Assembly: GCA_003645845.1 (NCBI GenBank)
Contig: QNCV01000112.1
Span: forward strand, 1 to 7,850
Direction of reading: 5' to 3'
DNA: 7,850 nt
Source: Fidelibacterota bacterium
GTDB lineage: Bacteria; Fidelibacterota; UBA2242
Of the stretch, positions 1-7,011 are shown in pieces (positions within the stretch are counted from its first letter, which is position 1; every line of letters starts with the position of its first letter). The notes beneath the pieces are model-generated. The model worked only from the letters and a program-made list of their open reading frames with translations. It ran no database searches and had not been told where the DNA came from. A program made the position numbers and the translations under genes.

Positions 1-1
1 C

Positions 2-196
2 TGTTTTACGACCTTAGATTCCATATTTTTAAAATGGTTTCAAATCTCCGTTACCGGAATCCATTTCCCTGCGAAAGACCGGTCTGTGTTTTCGTTGATG
101 TGGGTAGTTCAGCGGCATCATATTCACGAAGCGGTATTACAGCGGGCGGCAATGAAAAAGGCGGAAAATCCACAAACACGGCGAACCGTAGTGTAG
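2..196 (+). pseudogene. Decayed integron-integrase-type tyrosine recombinase fragment
   Basis: The frame starting at base 2 stays open to a TAG at 194-196 but has no proper start, so this is an internal fragment. From base 65 it reads FPAKDRSV and from 113 to 148 RHHIHEAVLQRA, followed by MKKA. Integron integrases (IntI) carry a very similar block, approximately FPA..S.DPRSG...RHHI.E..LQRA.K.A, in the IntI-specific insert between catalytic boxes. The part between the two matches (89-112) is divergent. After base 161 the match appears to move one frame, where KIHKHGEP is read before a stop at 189-191; in IntI the analogous stretch precedes the box II motif HTLRHSFATHL. That box, the later His/Trp and the catalytic Tyr are absent downstream, so the fragment cannot encode an active recombinase. 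No attI or attC site was recognised. The family call rests on about 25 residues; a related tyrosine recombinase is the main alternative. Confidence 0.6.
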
Positions 197-235
197 ATGT
201 GAAGCACTGTAGCGAGAATCAAAAAGTCATGCCGT

Positions 236-262
236 AAACCTGCAGGTTTTATCGGGCTGATT
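236..262 (+). repeat. Half copy of the AAACCTGTCAGGTTT repeat family
   Basis: AAACCTGCAGGTTT at 236-249 is the palindromic arm seen in the full copies at 1502, 7501 and 7632, with the central base missing. The next bases (TATCGGGCTGATTT) loosely resemble the start of the loop in the full copies (AGTCGGTTAATCT). The second arm is absent. It lies 40 bp beyond the stop of the integrase relic. Confidence 0.55.
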
Positions 263-319
263 TAAGAGTAAAGATAAGTGATATTGGGAATTGCCATATC
301 GTGAGTTTTCCGCTTGGTC

Positions 320-348
320 TTGACAATCGGATAATAAAAAGTTAAAAT
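320..348 (+). promoter_or_regulatory. Near-consensus sigma-70-type promoter
   Basis: TTGACA at 320-325 is a perfect -35 hexamer. After a 17-bp spacer, TAAAAT at 343-348 matches TATAAT at five of six positions. Start of transcription would be near 355. The nearest plausible downstream gene on this strand is the Mut7-C RNase at 681, so the transcript would have a leader of about 325 nt or be a small noncoding RNA. If the host's main sigma factor has a different consensus, as in Bacteroidota, the match may be fortuitous. Confidence 0.55.
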
Positions 349-661
349 ATTAAGGCCATGAAATGATAGGGCTCATAATGAATCTTCTATAGAATGTAAA
401 ATCAAGAACATAATTCACCGCAGCCCTGAGTTTTTGACTTTAGGGTATCTTGGTGGTGGTTGGCGTTTTCCTTATGTCGCACTGTAAATATTATGAGTAG
501 CGGAACAAGAACAAAAACCATAGTGAATACTTTGAAACACTTAACAATATCAATTTTTCTTTGTACTTTATTCAAGTTGTTTTTCGCTATCTGAGTTGAT
601 TTGACAAAATGAAATTGGAAAAGCAACCTTTTAACCATGATCGCAATTCAATGCTCTGATC

Positions 662-667
662 GATAAT
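662..667 (+). promoter_or_regulatory. Possible -10 box just upstream of the Mut7-C RNase start
   Basis: GATAAT matches TATAAT at five of six positions and would place the transcript start about 6-8 bases before ATG 681, giving an almost leaderless message. That would fit the lack of a Shine-Dalgarno sequence. No -35 hexamer stands out at the expected distance (around 639-644), so this is a weak call. Confidence 0.25.
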
Positions 668-680
668 CAATCTACCCAAA

Positions 681-1454
681 ATGTCCGACACACATGCACC
701 CATAAAGCGAATATCCCATTTTCGGTTCTACGAAGAGTTGAATGACTTTCTCGAAAAAGAACGCTGTAAAAAAAACTTCCCGGTAACGTTTACCGGACAT
801 CCGGCAGTCAAGGATATCATCGAATCTCTGGGGGTACCTCACACCGAAGTCGACCTTATTTTAGTTAACTCAAGATCCGTTGATTTTAATTACAAACTGC
901 AGGGTGGTGAACAGATTTCCGTTTACCCTGTGTTTGAACTTTTAGACATAACATCTCTGCAGCATCTTCGTCCGAAACCACTGCGGAACAATCGATTTAT
1001 TGCCGACGTCAATCTGGGAAAACTGGCTCGAATGCTGCGGCTGCTCGGCTTCGACACACTGTATCAAAACAACTACACCGACACGGAAATTATTCGGATT
1101 GCCGCCAAGGAGAAACGGATAATTCTGACACGTGACAGAGGAATATTAAAACATCATGCCGTTACGCACGGATATTGGATTCGCAATCATCTTCCCGAAA
1201 GACAATTAACTGAAATTATTGAATATTTTCACCTGCAGAATTGCATAGCGCCATTTATACGCTGTTCAATCTGTAACGGTTTACTGCATCCGGTGGATAA
1301 GAAGGATATTATTGACCGTTTGCCGAAAAGAACGGCCGAGTATCACAATTCATTTGTGGAATGTGATTGCTGTCATAAAATTTACTGGAAGGGCTCACAT
1401 TATCATAACATTCAAAAAATGATAAATCGGATTTACAATCACGATCGGCTCTGA
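681..1454 (+). CDS. Mut7-C RNase domain protein with ubiquitin-like N-terminus
   Basis: A 257-residue predicted cytoplasmic protein with three parts. Residues 12-88 (HFRFYEELNDFL through VSVYPVFE-like ISVYPVFEL) match the ubiquitin/ThiS-like beta-grasp domain found fused to Mut7-C. Residues 106-185 match the PIN-fold Mut7-C RNase: FIADVNLGKLARMLRLLGFDT carries Asp109, then Asp134 in YTDTE and Asp152 in LTRDRG, the likely metal-binding acids. Residues 195-231 form a zinc ribbon (C195-x2-C198 and C228-x2-C231), followed by the family's closing KIYWKGSH signature. Length fits the bacterial family. The fold implies RNA cleavage, but substrate and biological role are not established for this family and I do not assign one. 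ATG 681 is the first in-frame start after a stop at 657-659. It has no Shine-Dalgarno sequence, and a GATAAT box lies only 13 bases upstream. The gene is convergent with the minus-strand sugar block and probably unrelated to it. Confidence 0.9.
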   Translation: MSDTHAPIKRISHFRFYEELNDFLEKERCKKNFPVTFTGHPAVKDIIESLGVPHTEVDLILVNSRSVDFNYKLQGGEQISVYPVFELLDITSLQHLRPKPLRNNRFIADVNLGKLARMLRLLGFDTLYQNNYTDTEIIRIAAKEKRIILTRDRGILKHHAVTHGYWIRNHLPERQLTEIIEYFHLQNCIAPFIRCSICNGLLHPVDKKDIIDRLPKRTAEYHNSFVECDCCHKIYWKGSHYHNIQKMINRIYNHDRL

Positions 1455-1501
1455 TCCCTGATGCCATGTTAAACGGATATTGTCGGTCGTAGAGCTAACT
1501 T

Positions 1502-1567
1502 CAACCTGTCAGATTTTGTCGAATAATCTACTCCGGGTTGGAAAATTCTATTAAACCTGACAGGCTT
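1502..1567 (+). repeat. Full but diverged copy of the 67-bp double-palindrome repeat
   Basis: The copy has a left arm CAACCTGTCAGATTT (1502-1516) and a right arm AAACCTGACAGGCTT (1553-1567), 36 bp apart. The loop keeps CTCCGGGTTGG, as in the two copies at the right end of the window. Against those copies it shows about eleven differences including one deleted base. It lies between two convergent genes, so the hairpins could also slow or end transcription from either side; that is inference. Confidence 0.8.
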
Positions 1568-1574
1568 AAATATT

Positions 1575-1610
1575 TGCACTCACGTCACATCGCTTCTGCG
1601 GCGTGATGCA
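1575..1610. other. Bulged stem-loop in a convergent gap, possible terminator
   Basis: TGCA (1575-1578) and TCACG (1580-1584), separated by one bulged C, pair with CGTGA (1602-1606) and TGCA (1607-1610), giving nine base pairs. The inner loop has a further CGC-TTCT-GCG mini-stem at 1591-1600. It lies about 60 bp past the end of the Gfo/Idh gene on the minus strand and 120 bp past the Mut7-C gene on the plus strand. Neither side has a good U-tract, so intrinsic termination is uncertain. Confidence 0.35.
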
Positions 1611-1669
1611 GATATAATTACACCCAAATTACGATATAACCAGTGGTTTACGGTATACTGAGTATATTA

Positions 1670-2659
1670 TTATATTCTTCCGAAAATATTATCAATCACC
1701 CAGTTTGTCCGGGCAGCCGTTTTACCTGTGCTCGGACATTTTCCGGTACCATTCAATTCATTGACGACTGTTTCAATCAATCCCTGCTGAATATGCTCCG
1801 GATGATGGATTTTGTATTCCTTTATACGGCGTTTGGTATGAACAATAAACGGTTCATTTCCGAATGTTGAGTAGATGATCTTCCCTTTTGAACCAACAAT
1901 ATCGGTCTGATCAAGATCTTCATTACAGCAAAAACACCAGTTTCCCGAACCGAATACGCCGTTCTCAAACTTAAAATTTACTGCCACCGTGTCTTCAATA
2001 TCATACAATCCGGCTTTGTTCTCGGCAAACCCGTGAACATCAATAATATTTCCAAAATAGAACTGCATGAGGTCGATCATGTGTGACCCGAGATCACAAA
2101 AATACCCGCAACCGGCAATTTCCGGATCGATGCGCCAGTGATATTCCCCTTTCAGGTCACGATCGGAGGGTCTCCTGAAAAATCGGACATTTACGGTTCG
2201 AATTTCACCGATATCACCTCTCTCCATGATTTCTTTAATCTTTAAAAAGCGTGGTAACGCCCGTCGGTAATAGGCGACAAATACAGGAATATTTTCCGAT
2301 TCACCGGCGTTAATCATCTGCCGGCATTCAGCGAAACTTCGCGCCATGGGTTTTTCAACATAGACCGGTTTTCCGGCTTTAATTACCCTCAGTGCATATT
2401 TCAGATGTGAAGACGGCGGAGTTGCAATGTAGACAGCGTTGATATCGGGATCATCGATCAATTTATCGGCGTCATCATACCATTTCGGGACATGATGACG
2501 ATACGCATAATTCCGTGCTAATTTACCATTGCGGCGCATGACGGCAACCAATTCGGAATTCCGTATTTTCTGAAAAGCCGGGCCATTCTTATATTCCGTC
2601 ACATTGCCACAACCGATAATTCCCCAGCGAACAGCGCTCATTTTTAATTTACCGGCCAT
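1670..2659 (-). CDS. Gfo/Idh/MocA family oxidoreductase
   Basis: A 329-residue NAD(P)-dependent sugar oxidoreductase of unknown substrate. The N-terminal Rossmann domain opens with WGIIGCGNV (residues 12-20). AVYIATPPSSH (75-85) and YVEKPMA (100-106) are the family's cofactor-binding and catalytic segments, with Lys103 of the EKP motif as the usual proton-relay lysine. The second, beta-sheet domain contains GCGYFCDLGSHMIDL (183-197), where Asp189 and His193 match the family's active-site D-x3-H. Length is typical. The start at 2659 is preferred over the internal Met at codon 7 because AGAGG lies eight bases upstream of it. The block CFCC (242-245) in the C-terminal domain is unusually cysteine-rich. 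The gene is third in a codirectional run after glgP and the nucleotide-sugar dehydrogenase, separated from the latter by 98 bp with a hairpin, so it may be read through or driven by its own promoter. Family is secure; substrate is not. Confidence 0.93.
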   Translation of the reverse strand: MAGKLKMSAVRWGIIGCGNVTEYKNGPAFQKIRNSELVAVMRRNGKLARNYAYRHHVPKWYDDADKLIDDPDINAVYIATPPSSHLKYALRVIKAGKPVYVEKPMARSFAECRQMINAGESENIPVFVAYYRRALPRFLKIKEIMERGDIGEIRTVNVRFFRRPSDRDLKGEYHWRIDPEIAGCGYFCDLGSHMIDLMQFYFGNIIDVHGFAENKAGLYDIEDTVAVNFKFENGVFGSGNWCFCCNEDLDQTDIVGSKGKIIYSTFGNEPFIVHTKRRIKEYKIHHPEHIQQGLIETVVNELNGTGKCPSTGKTAARTNWVIDNIFGRI

Positions 2660-2680
2660 AACATCCGCCTCTTTCTATAT

Positions 2681-2708
2681 AGGATAATATCTTTAAATTA
2701 CTAATCAA
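2681..2708 (-). promoter_or_regulatory. Weak candidate promoter for the Gfo/Idh gene
   Basis: On the minus strand TTGATT (2708-2703) is followed after 16 bp by TATCCT (2686-2681). Each hexamer matches the sigma-70 consensus at about four positions. It lies between the hairpin at 2735-2754 and the Shine-Dalgarno sequence AGAGG, so it could give the third gene independent expression. The region is AT-rich and chance matches are likely. Confidence 0.25.
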
Positions 2709-2734
2709 CCGGTACTTCCGTAGTACAAAATCAG

Positions 2735-2754
2735 ACCCGGTCATCTCACCGGGT
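2735..2754 (-). terminator. Hairpin after the nucleotide-sugar dehydrogenase, weak terminator or attenuator
   Basis: ACCCGGT (2735-2741) and ACCGGGT (2748-2754) form a perfect seven-base-pair GC-rich stem with a six-base loop, beginning three bases past the TAA stop. On the minus strand it is followed by CTGATTTTG, which has only four consecutive T residues. Partial termination or 3' end protection is more likely than a full stop, so read-through into the Gfo/Idh gene is plausible. Confidence 0.45.
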
Positions 2755-2757
2755 ATA

Positions 2758-4392
2758 TTATTTTTTCCGGACGCTTTCCTTTATTCGTTGAATATGCCCC
2801 CGGCCCAATCCTTTCACTTCACAGCCCAATTTCAGATACCGTTGGATTTTTTCATCATCCAGAATCCCGAAACAATCGATAATCGCCACGGGTTGACCAA
2901 TTTGTTGAATCAGGTCATCCGGGTTCAGGTTCAGATATGCTTCATGGCGAACAGCCAGGATGACGGCTTTCACTCCGGAAAGTGCTTTTCCCATATCCTG
3001 TTCAATCCGCAAATCCTTCAGCTTCTCCTGGTTTCTGAAAAAACGTGCTTTGCTGTGTCCCGGACTGGGATAGGTATCCTGTTTCTCGAATTCCCACCAA
3101 TGCTGTACGTAGGGATCATGGACCCGAATTTCCGCTCCCATTTCAGCCAGTTTCCTGACAATAATCTCCGAACCACTATAGCGGGTGTCACCAACATCCT
3201 CGCGATAGGCAGCGCCAAGCACAAGTATTTCAGCAGCAGCAATCTGTTCCCCCATCTCCTTCAACGCATCCCTGGTCAACTCGGCAACATGTAATCCCCG
3301 GGTATCATTAATATCAATCGCCATCGGTGTTATTTTAAAAATATCATCATTATAACCGAGAATATGTTTGTAAGCCCATACGCCCAGACCGCCGTCTTTC
3401 GGTAAACAGTATCCCCCGATTCCCGGCCCCGGAAAGATCATATTACTATGGGTCGGCCGGACTTTGATGGCATTGATGACTTTAATCAAATCAACACCGT
3501 TGCGCTCGGCATACAGACTCCACTCATCCAGGAATGCCAAAATCGTCGCCCGGTAACTGTTTTCCACAATCTTTGCGGTTTCCGATTCAATCGGCCGATC
3601 CATAACCGTCAATGGGAATTTGTCGGTGTTAAGAACTTCATTCAGAAATTTTACGACCTTGTCGCGGGCGATGTCATTAATTCCGCTGCAAACGCGCCAG
3701 AAATCGCGAATACTGGCCACATAATTCCGACCCGGCATAACCCGTTCGTAACTGTGTGCCAGCAGCGGATCGCTATCAATGCCACGCTTTTTGAAAATCT
3801 CTTTCATAATCGGAAACGCAACGTACTCCGTCGTGCCGGGAGCCACGGTCGTTTCAATCAGCACCAGAGCGTCGGCAGGTATATGTTCTGCAATGACACC
3901 AATCGACTGTTCCAGGGCCGCCATATCGGTCCGACCGGTGCGGACATTTCCCAAATCCTCTTTAAGATAATCACATTGAACATCCACAACCACTACGTCA
4001 GCGAGTTTTAAAACATCATAGGTATAGGTGGCAATCAGGGTCTGTTTTTCCCGGACACATCGGGCGATCATCGGTTCGACCTCCGGATCTTCGGCTTTTA
4101 CCGGTGAAATACCGCGATTCAGCATGGGAATTTTCCAGTAACTGCGCTCACTTGGACGCTGCATACCTATGACAAATTTTGACGGATTGCCATTTTCATC
4201 AACCGTATCCGCAATGATGGCCGCCATCACGGCGCCGACAAAACCAACACCCATAACAACTACGATTTCGCGGCCCTTTTCTCTTTCTGCCGCAACACGC
4301 ATTTTCAGCATATCGAATTCCGCCTGATACTTGTCGGGAGTTGGAATCTGGAATTTTTCACCACCGGGACTCACTGAAAATTGGGGTTTCAT
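2758..4392 (-). CDS. Nucleotide-sugar dehydrogenase (UDP-glucose/GDP-mannose dehydrogenase family)
   Basis: A 544-residue enzyme expected to oxidise the C6 hydroxyl of a nucleotide sugar to a carboxylate in two NAD(P)-linked steps. The Rossmann glycine motif is GVGFVG (48-53). ETTVAPGTT (180-188), ESETAKIVENSYRA (269-282, with Lys274 and Asn278) and GPGIGGYCLPKD (322-333) match the family, with Cys329 as the catalytic thiol. The C-terminal sugar-binding domain begins near VLGAAYREDVGDTR (391-404) and contains VHDPY (424-428). It is longer than the common 390-450 residues, because of about 42 extra N-terminal residues and insertions such as 430-465. The frame stays open to 4554, but that would overlap the end of glgP; ATG 4392 has AGGA seven bases upstream and is preferred. 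It follows glgP by 37 bp, indicating cotranscription. The acidic residue normally ending the second Rossmann strand is missing (VIGMQRPSER, 74-83). UDP-glucose is one possible substrate; UDP-HexNAc or GDP-mannose cannot be excluded. Confidence 0.9.
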   Translation of the reverse strand: MKPQFSVSPGGEKFQIPTPDKYQAEFDMLKMRVAAEREKGREIVVVMGVGFVGAVMAAIIADTVDENGNPSKFVIGMQRPSERSYWKIPMLNRGISPVKAEDPEVEPMIARCVREKQTLIATYTYDVLKLADVVVVDVQCDYLKEDLGNVRTGRTDMAALEQSIGVIAEHIPADALVLIETTVAPGTTEYVAFPIMKEIFKKRGIDSDPLLAHSYERVMPGRNYVASIRDFWRVCSGINDIARDKVVKFLNEVLNTDKFPLTVMDRPIESETAKIVENSYRATILAFLDEWSLYAERNGVDLIKVINAIKVRPTHSNMIFPGPGIGGYCLPKDGGLGVWAYKHILGYNDDIFKITPMAIDINDTRGLHVAELTRDALKEMGEQIAAAEILVLGAAYREDVGDTRYSGSEIIVRKLAEMGAEIRVHDPYVQHWWEFEKQDTYPSPGHSKARFFRNQEKLKDLRIEQDMGKALSGVKAVILAVRHEAYLNLNPDDLIQQIGQPVAIIDCFGILDDEKIQRYLKLGCEVKGLGRGHIQRIKESVRKK

Positions 4393-4429
4393 TTTCACAT
4401 CCTTTTTTTTTATGATTTTTTTTTTATGG
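4393..4429 (-). promoter_or_regulatory. Short A-rich leader with the Shine-Dalgarno sequence of the dehydrogenase
   Basis: The 37-bp gap after the glgP stop carries, on the minus strand, an A10 run, TC, AT and an A9 run. AGGA (4403-4400) follows, seven bases before ATG 4392. The site supports the 4392 start over the longer open frame. The two A tracts suggest an unstructured initiation region; no promoter or terminator is seen here, which supports cotranscription. Confidence 0.6.
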
Positions 4430-6868
4430 TTATCGCTGTGATTCAATATTCCATATCTCACGGGCATATTCACGGATGGTGCGATCCGACGAAAATTTCG
4501 CCACATTAGCGGTGTTGATAATTGATTTACGCGTCCATTCGCTTTGATCTTCATAGACAGTATCGACCTTGCGCTGGGTATTTACATAGGATTCAAAATC
4601 CGCAAGCACCATAAAGACATCACCATGGTTAACCAGAACGTCGTAAATCGGTCTAAACAGTCCCGGTTGATCATGGCAAAAAAAGTCGCCCCGAATCAGC
4701 TCCAGAACCTGATTCAGTAACGGATTATCCCTGAGAATATCCTGAGGTACATAGCCCTCGGCCTTTTTCCGTGCAACTTCATCCGCCGTCAAGCCGAAAA
4801 TGAAAATATTATCTTCCCCGACCTCTTCCATGATCTCGATATTGGCGCCGTCAAGTGTTCCGATTGTCAGGGCACCGTTCAAGGCCAGTTTCATATTTCC
4901 GGTCCCCGAAGCTTCCATTCCGGCGGTGGAAATCTGCTCGGAAAGTTCGCTGGCGGGAATAATTCGCTCAGCCAGAGAAACATTATAATTTTCCAGAAAG
5001 TGAAAGCGTAAAACATTTTTCGTGGCGGGATCATTATTGACAATTTTACCCACACTGTTCGCCAACTTGATAATCAATTTCGCCATATGATATCCCGGTG
5101 CAGCCTTTCCGCCGATCATGATGGTACGCGGAATTGTAATTGCATTCGGATTTTCTTTTAATAACAGATAATCCGAAATAATTCTGAGAACATTTAACAG
5201 CTGCCGTTTATATTCATGCAGCCGTTTTATCTGAACGTCGAACATCGAATCGGGATTAATTTTTATGCCTTTGGACTTGTCGAGATATTGGCAGAACCGC
5301 TCTTTATTTAATCGTTTGACCTTTTGCCACTGCTCTTTGAATCCGTCATCATTTGCAAAATCAGCGATCTGATGGATATCGTCCAGGTTTTTCTTCCAAC
5401 TGTCACCGATGCTTTCACTGATCAGCGCTGCCAGGGGTTCATTGGCCTGATTCAACCAGCGCCGGGGCGTGATGCCGTTGGTTTTGTTATTGATCCGACC
5501 GGGAAATACTTTGAGAAAATCATTGAATAAATCCTTTTTTAGAATTTCCGTATGCAAAGCCGAGACACCATTCACCGAATGGCTGCCGACGAAGGCCAGG
5601 TTGGCCATGCGGATCAATTTTCCGTTGGTTTCTTCAATAATGGACATCTTCCCCATTTGGTTTAAATCACCGGGAAATACGGATAAAACCTTTTGTAAAA
5701 AATGAGAGTTTATTTCATAGATAATCTCAAGATGTCGGGGCAATATTCTTGCCAGCATTTCCAGCGGCCACTTTTCCAGCGCTTCCGGAAGAATCGTATG
5801 ATTCGTATAAGCGATAGTCCTGACGGTAATATCCCAGGCCTCATCCCAATCCAGTCCTTCAATATCAAATAAAATGCGCATTAGTTCCGGAATCGCCAGC
5901 GTGGGATGGGTATCATTCAGATGAATCGCAACCTTTTCCGGCAGTTGACGAATATCGTCATTGATTGTCTTGAAATTTCGGATAATATAATAAATTGACG
6001 TTGCGACAAGAAAATACTCCTGTTTCAGGCGTAGTTCTTTCCCCTCCCGGATATTATCATTTGGGTACAGCACTTTGGAAATATTTTCCGAATCATTCTT
6101 CTCTTCAACAGCCTTGTTGTAATTTCCGTTGTTGAAGTACTCCAGATTGAATTCGTCTGAAGCTTTTGCCGACCATAACATTAATGTATTCACCGTATCG
6201 GTATCGTATCCGGGAATTGGCGTCAGGTAAGGAATCCCCATGACCTGATCCGTGTCGTACCAGCGACTACGTTTTACACCCTTTGAGTCGGTATATTTTT
6301 CCACCTTCCCATAGAAATGAACCGGAACCCGCATTTCCGGTCGCTGAATTTCCCAGGGATTCCCGTAATAAAGCCAGTTATCCGGCATTTCCACCTGAAA
6401 ACCGTTTTCAATGACCTGTTTGAAAATGCCAAATTCATAGCGGATTCCGCAGCCATAGGCCGGCATATCCAGAGTTGCCAGTGAATCCATGAAACAGGCT
6501 GCCAAACGTCCAAGCCCGCCGTTGCCCAAACCCGGATCAAACTCCTGTTCATAGAGGTCTTCAAGTTTTTGACCGACATTTTTCATGGCCTCGCGACTGG
6601 ATTTCTCCAGTTTCATATTCAGAATGGCATTCTGCAATGACCGCCCCATCAGGAATTCCATCGACAGATAATATACTCGTTTGGGATTCTCCTGCCGATA
6701 TTTTTCCTGGGTTTTCAGCCAGCGTTCCACCAGATAATTACGAATAGCCAGAGCCAGCGCCTGATAATGGTCGTAATCGGTTGCGGTTTTTTCGTTTTTC
6801 GCCAGGGCTATTCTAAGAGCATTGATATAAGATTGTGTGATCTGTTCTGTCTTTTCGCCGTTTTCCAT
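4430..6868 (-). CDS. glgP: Glycogen/alpha-glucan phosphorylase
   Basis: An 812-residue cytosolic GT35-family enzyme that cleaves alpha-1,4-glucans with phosphate to give glucose-1-phosphate. The full length of the family is present. Recognisable blocks, in order, are VYYLSMEFLMGRSLQN (65-80), LGNGGLGRLAACFMDSLA (114-131), HLNDTHPTLAIPELMR (316-331), VNGVSALHTEILK (432-444), GKAAPGYHMAK (587-597) and EASGTGNMK (652-660). Lys660 is the expected pyridoxal-phosphate Schiff-base lysine, and LALNGALTIGTLDGAN follows it as in the family. The N-terminus lacks the Ser14 phosphorylation motif of muscle phosphorylase, as is usual in bacteria. ATG 6868 has AGGA about ten bases upstream and a plausible promoter at 6910-6936. 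It is the first gene of the minus-strand run, and no other glg gene is in the window. The C-terminal codons overlap an open extension of the next frame, which I regard as fortuitous. Confidence 0.97.
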   Translation of the reverse strand: MENGEKTEQITQSYINALRIALAKNEKTATDYDHYQALALAIRNYLVERWLKTQEKYRQENPKRVYYLSMEFLMGRSLQNAILNMKLEKSSREAMKNVGQKLEDLYEQEFDPGLGNGGLGRLAACFMDSLATLDMPAYGCGIRYEFGIFKQVIENGFQVEMPDNWLYYGNPWEIQRPEMRVPVHFYGKVEKYTDSKGVKRSRWYDTDQVMGIPYLTPIPGYDTDTVNTLMLWSAKASDEFNLEYFNNGNYNKAVEEKNDSENISKVLYPNDNIREGKELRLKQEYFLVATSIYYIIRNFKTINDDIRQLPEKVAIHLNDTHPTLAIPELMRILFDIEGLDWDEAWDITVRTIAYTNHTILPEALEKWPLEMLARILPRHLEIIYEINSHFLQKVLSVFPGDLNQMGKMSIIEETNGKLIRMANLAFVGSHSVNGVSALHTEILKKDLFNDFLKVFPGRINNKTNGITPRRWLNQANEPLAALISESIGDSWKKNLDDIHQIADFANDDGFKEQWQKVKRLNKERFCQYLDKSKGIKINPDSMFDVQIKRLHEYKRQLLNVLRIISDYLLLKENPNAITIPRTIMIGGKAAPGYHMAKLIIKLANSVGKIVNNDPATKNVLRFHFLENYNVSLAERIIPASELSEQISTAGMEASGTGNMKLALNGALTIGTLDGANIEIMEEVGEDNIFIFGLTADEVARKKAEGYVPQDILRDNPLLNQVLELIRGDFFCHDQPGLFRPIYDVLVNHGDVFMVLADFESYVNTQRKVDTVYEDQSEWTRKSIINTANVAKFSSDRTIREYAREIWNIESQR

Positions 6869-6909
6869 TATTGTGTTTTCCTATAATTTCAATCTAACTA
6901 TTTGTTATT

Positions 6910-6936
6910 ATTATACATGTTATTTATACACGTAAA
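6910..6936 (-). promoter_or_regulatory. Candidate glgP promoter
   Basis: On the minus strand TATAAT (6915-6910) is a perfect -10 hexamer, with TTTACG (6936-6931) 15 bp upstream as a four-of-six -35 match. Transcription would start near 6903, about 35 bases before ATG 6868. The spacer is shorter than the preferred 17 bp and the whole region is AT-rich, so the -10 is better supported than the -35. Confidence 0.45.
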
Positions 6937-7011
6937 CACTGACTAATACGAGTTTATATCACTGAAAAAGTATTTATCCCAAAATTGATTAATATTCAAA
7001 ACTCAAAATGG

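Larger units (their letters stand above)
197..680. other. Gene-poor stretch, no convincing CDS
   Basis: Apart from the half repeat at 236 and the promoter at 320-348, I see nothing that codes with confidence. Short plus-strand ATGs at 358, 363 and 379 run into stops within a few codons. A minus-strand frame (638-402) could encode 78 residues with one hydrophobic stretch (about residues 38-54), but it has no Shine-Dalgarno sequence and resembles no family I know. The stretch is AT-rich and looks like intergenic or decayed DNA, possibly including a long leader for the gene at 681. Confidence 0.6.

Noticed and set aside
34..237. 67-residue plus-strand ORF at the left edge
   Set aside because: The integrase similarity is in a different frame of the same DNA, so this frame is a shadow of the relic.
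402..638. 78-residue minus-strand ORF with one hydrophobic segment
   Set aside because: It has no Shine-Dalgarno sequence, no recognisable family, and lies in a gene-poor AT-rich region. A chance frame is more likely, though a small membrane protein cannot be excluded.
1654..1666. TATACTGAGTATA palindrome just past the Gfo/Idh stop
   Set aside because: It is short and AT-rich with a loop of one to three bases, too weak to call a terminator or operator.
2788..4011. Plus-strand ORFs opposite the nucleotide-sugar dehydrogenase (168 and 187 residues)
   Set aside because: They are antisense shadows of a well-conserved enzyme gene and show no domain features of their own.
4393..4554. Longer N-terminus for the nucleotide-sugar dehydrogenase, starting at 4554
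   Set aside because: The 54 extra codons overlap the end of glgP, include a lysine-rich run read from the A-tracts of the gap, and have no family similarity. ATG 4392 has a well-placed AGGA.
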